Shown here piece by piece: positions 7,142-7,855 of a stretch of DNA of 7,855 nt; the first letter of the stretch is position 1, and each line of letters opens with the position of its first letter. The DNA lies in assembly GCA_002704665.1 (NCBI GenBank), contig PAHB01000022.1, forward strand, positions 1-7,855. The letters are read 5' to 3'. The stretch is from Pseudomonadota bacterium. Lineage in GTDB: Bacteria > Pseudomonadota > Gammaproteobacteria > Burkholderiales > Eutrophovitaceae. The position numbers were made by a program, and so were the translations under genes. The notes beneath the pieces are model-generated. The model saw only the letters and a program-made list of their open reading frames with translations. It was not told where the DNA came from and made no database searches.

Positions 7142-7855
7142 CCGAGCATGTCTTTTATCGCTGCCTCTTCCTCTTTAAGTTCTTTTAAAGTTAAATTTAT
7201 TCGAGATTGGCTAAAACTATCTATCTGTAATCCATTGACAATTTGGTAATCGCCGTTTTCACAAACGCAAGGAAACCCAAAAATGATTCCGTTGGGAATT
7301 CCATATTCTCCGTTCGACGGCACTCCCATTGTCACCCATTTTTTGTCACTTCCTAGTACCCAGTCTCTCATATGATCTATTGCTGCATTTGCAGCAGACG
7401 CAGCCGATGATAAACCACGGGCGCTTATTATTGCTGCCCCGCGTTTTCCCACCTCAGGCATGAATGTATTAACGTACCAATTTTCATCGTCAACAACTTG
7501 GGGGCCAGGTGCTCCACGAATTTTAGAAAACCTGTAGTCCGGGTACATCGTTGGTGAGTGATTACCCCAAATGACTAAATTTTCTATTTCCGTAACGGAG
7601 GCCCCCGTTTTTTCCGCTAATTTCGAAAGGGCGCGGTTATGATCGAGCCTCATCATTGCTGTGAAATTCTGAGAGGGGATATTTGGCGCACTTTTCATGG
7701 TGATATAGGCGTTTGTGTTGGCTGGGTTTCCGACTGCAAGCACTTTAACATTAGGTTTGGCGAAGTCGTTGATTGCCTTACCTTGAACGGTGAATATTTT
7801 GCCATTAGCTTCCAGCAAATCTTTGCGCTCCATTCCTTTACCCCGCGGTCGGGCA
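7138..7855 (-). CDS. mdh: Malate dehydrogenase (NAD-dependent), 5' part cut by window edge
   Basis: Mdh oxidises malate to oxaloacetate with NAD in the cytoplasm, the final TCA step, and here supplies oxaloacetate to PrpC. The frame runs off the right edge: the ATG at 7833 is internal, and the codons before it read ARPRGKG, continuing into MERKDL. ARPRGKGMERKDL is the mobile active-site loop with the substrate-binding arginines. The visible 238 residues therefore lack about 90 N-terminal residues, including the Rossmann GxxGxxG motif, of a ~325-330 aa enzyme. Downstream are GNPANTNA, the catalytic Asp in RLDHNRA (codon 7642-7644) and the catalytic His in WGNHSPTMYPD (codon 7558-7560), a combination of the cytosolic-type MDH group and not of lactate dehydrogenase. 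The stop TGA overlaps the start of the next gene, which implies translational coupling. Confidence 0.95.
   Translation of the reverse strand, partial: ARPRGKGMERKDLLEANGKIFTVQGKAINDFAKPNVKVLAVGNPANTNAYITMKSAPNIPSQNFTAMMRLDHNRALSKLAEKTGASVTEIENLVIWGNHSPTMYPDYRFSKIRGAPGPQVVDDENWYVNTFMPEVGKRGAAIISARGLSSAASAANAAIDHMRDWVLGSDKKWVTMGVPSNGEYGIPNGIIFGFPCVCENGDYQIVNGLQIDSFSQSRINLTLKELKEEEAAIKDMLG

Noticed and set aside
7381..7396. Palindrome TGCTGC-ATTT-GCAGCA in mdh as a regulatory site
   Set aside because: It is explained by a run of alanine codons (AAANAA) in the coding sequence; the stem is short and internal.
1..7855. Search for CRISPR repeats, tRNA, rRNA, insertion sequences, phage genes, toxin-antitoxin pairs or a novel defence system
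   Set aside because: Nearly every base belongs to six recognisable metabolic genes; no direct repeat arrays, transposase motifs or RNA gene signatures were seen.

Overview
This window is a single, almost gap-free operon that reads entirely on the minus strand. It encodes the methylcitrate cycle for propionyl-CoA oxidation together with malate dehydrogenase. In transcription order, from the right end of the window to the left, the genes are: malate dehydrogenase (mdh, its N-terminal part lies outside the window), a stand-alone CitE-like/HpcH-HpaI family lyase, methylisocitrate lyase (prpB), 2-methylcitrate synthase (prpC), 2-methylcitrate dehydratase (prpD) and aconitase A (acnA, its C-terminal end lies outside the window). 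Both edge genes are cut by the window only. All six reading frames are open with no internal stops, and the active-site residues I looked for in mdh, prpB, prpC and acnA are present.

Layout: 7855-7138 mdh; 7141-6083 lyase (4-base ATGA overlap with mdh); 6080-5202 prpB (2-base gap, its Shine-Dalgarno sequence lies inside the last codons of the lyase gene); 5176-4022 prpC (25-base gap; the start is moved downstream of the longest possible ORF); 3984-2533 prpD (37-base gap); 2514-1 acnA (18-base gap). No non-coding stretch exceeds 40 bases. I see no RNA gene, mobile element, CRISPR array, terminator or convincing promoter.

How the genes work together: PrpC condenses propionyl-CoA with oxaloacetate to 2-methylcitrate. 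PrpD dehydrates it to 2-methyl-cis-aconitate, aconitase rehydrates this to 2-methylisocitrate, and PrpB splits that into succinate and pyruvate. Succinate returns to malate through succinate dehydrogenase and fumarase (not in the window), and Mdh regenerates the oxaloacetate that PrpC consumes. The role of the CitE-like lyase is not established.

Organism: the proteins look proteobacterial. From memory, the neighbourhood mdh - CitE-like lyase - prpD - acnA is typical of Betaproteobacteria, where a GntR regulator and sdhCDAB often lie upstream of mdh. Base composition is low for that class (roughly 40-45% GC by eye on sampled lines), and the proteins are lysine-rich. A low-GC or streamlined betaproteobacterium (for example Polynucleobacter-like or Methylophilales-like) is therefore my best guess; this is inference. 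Overall this is a fairly ordinary central-metabolism operon, not an obvious new system. The most interesting points are the merging of mdh and an orphan lyase with the complete prp set, and the compact translation-initiation arrangements.
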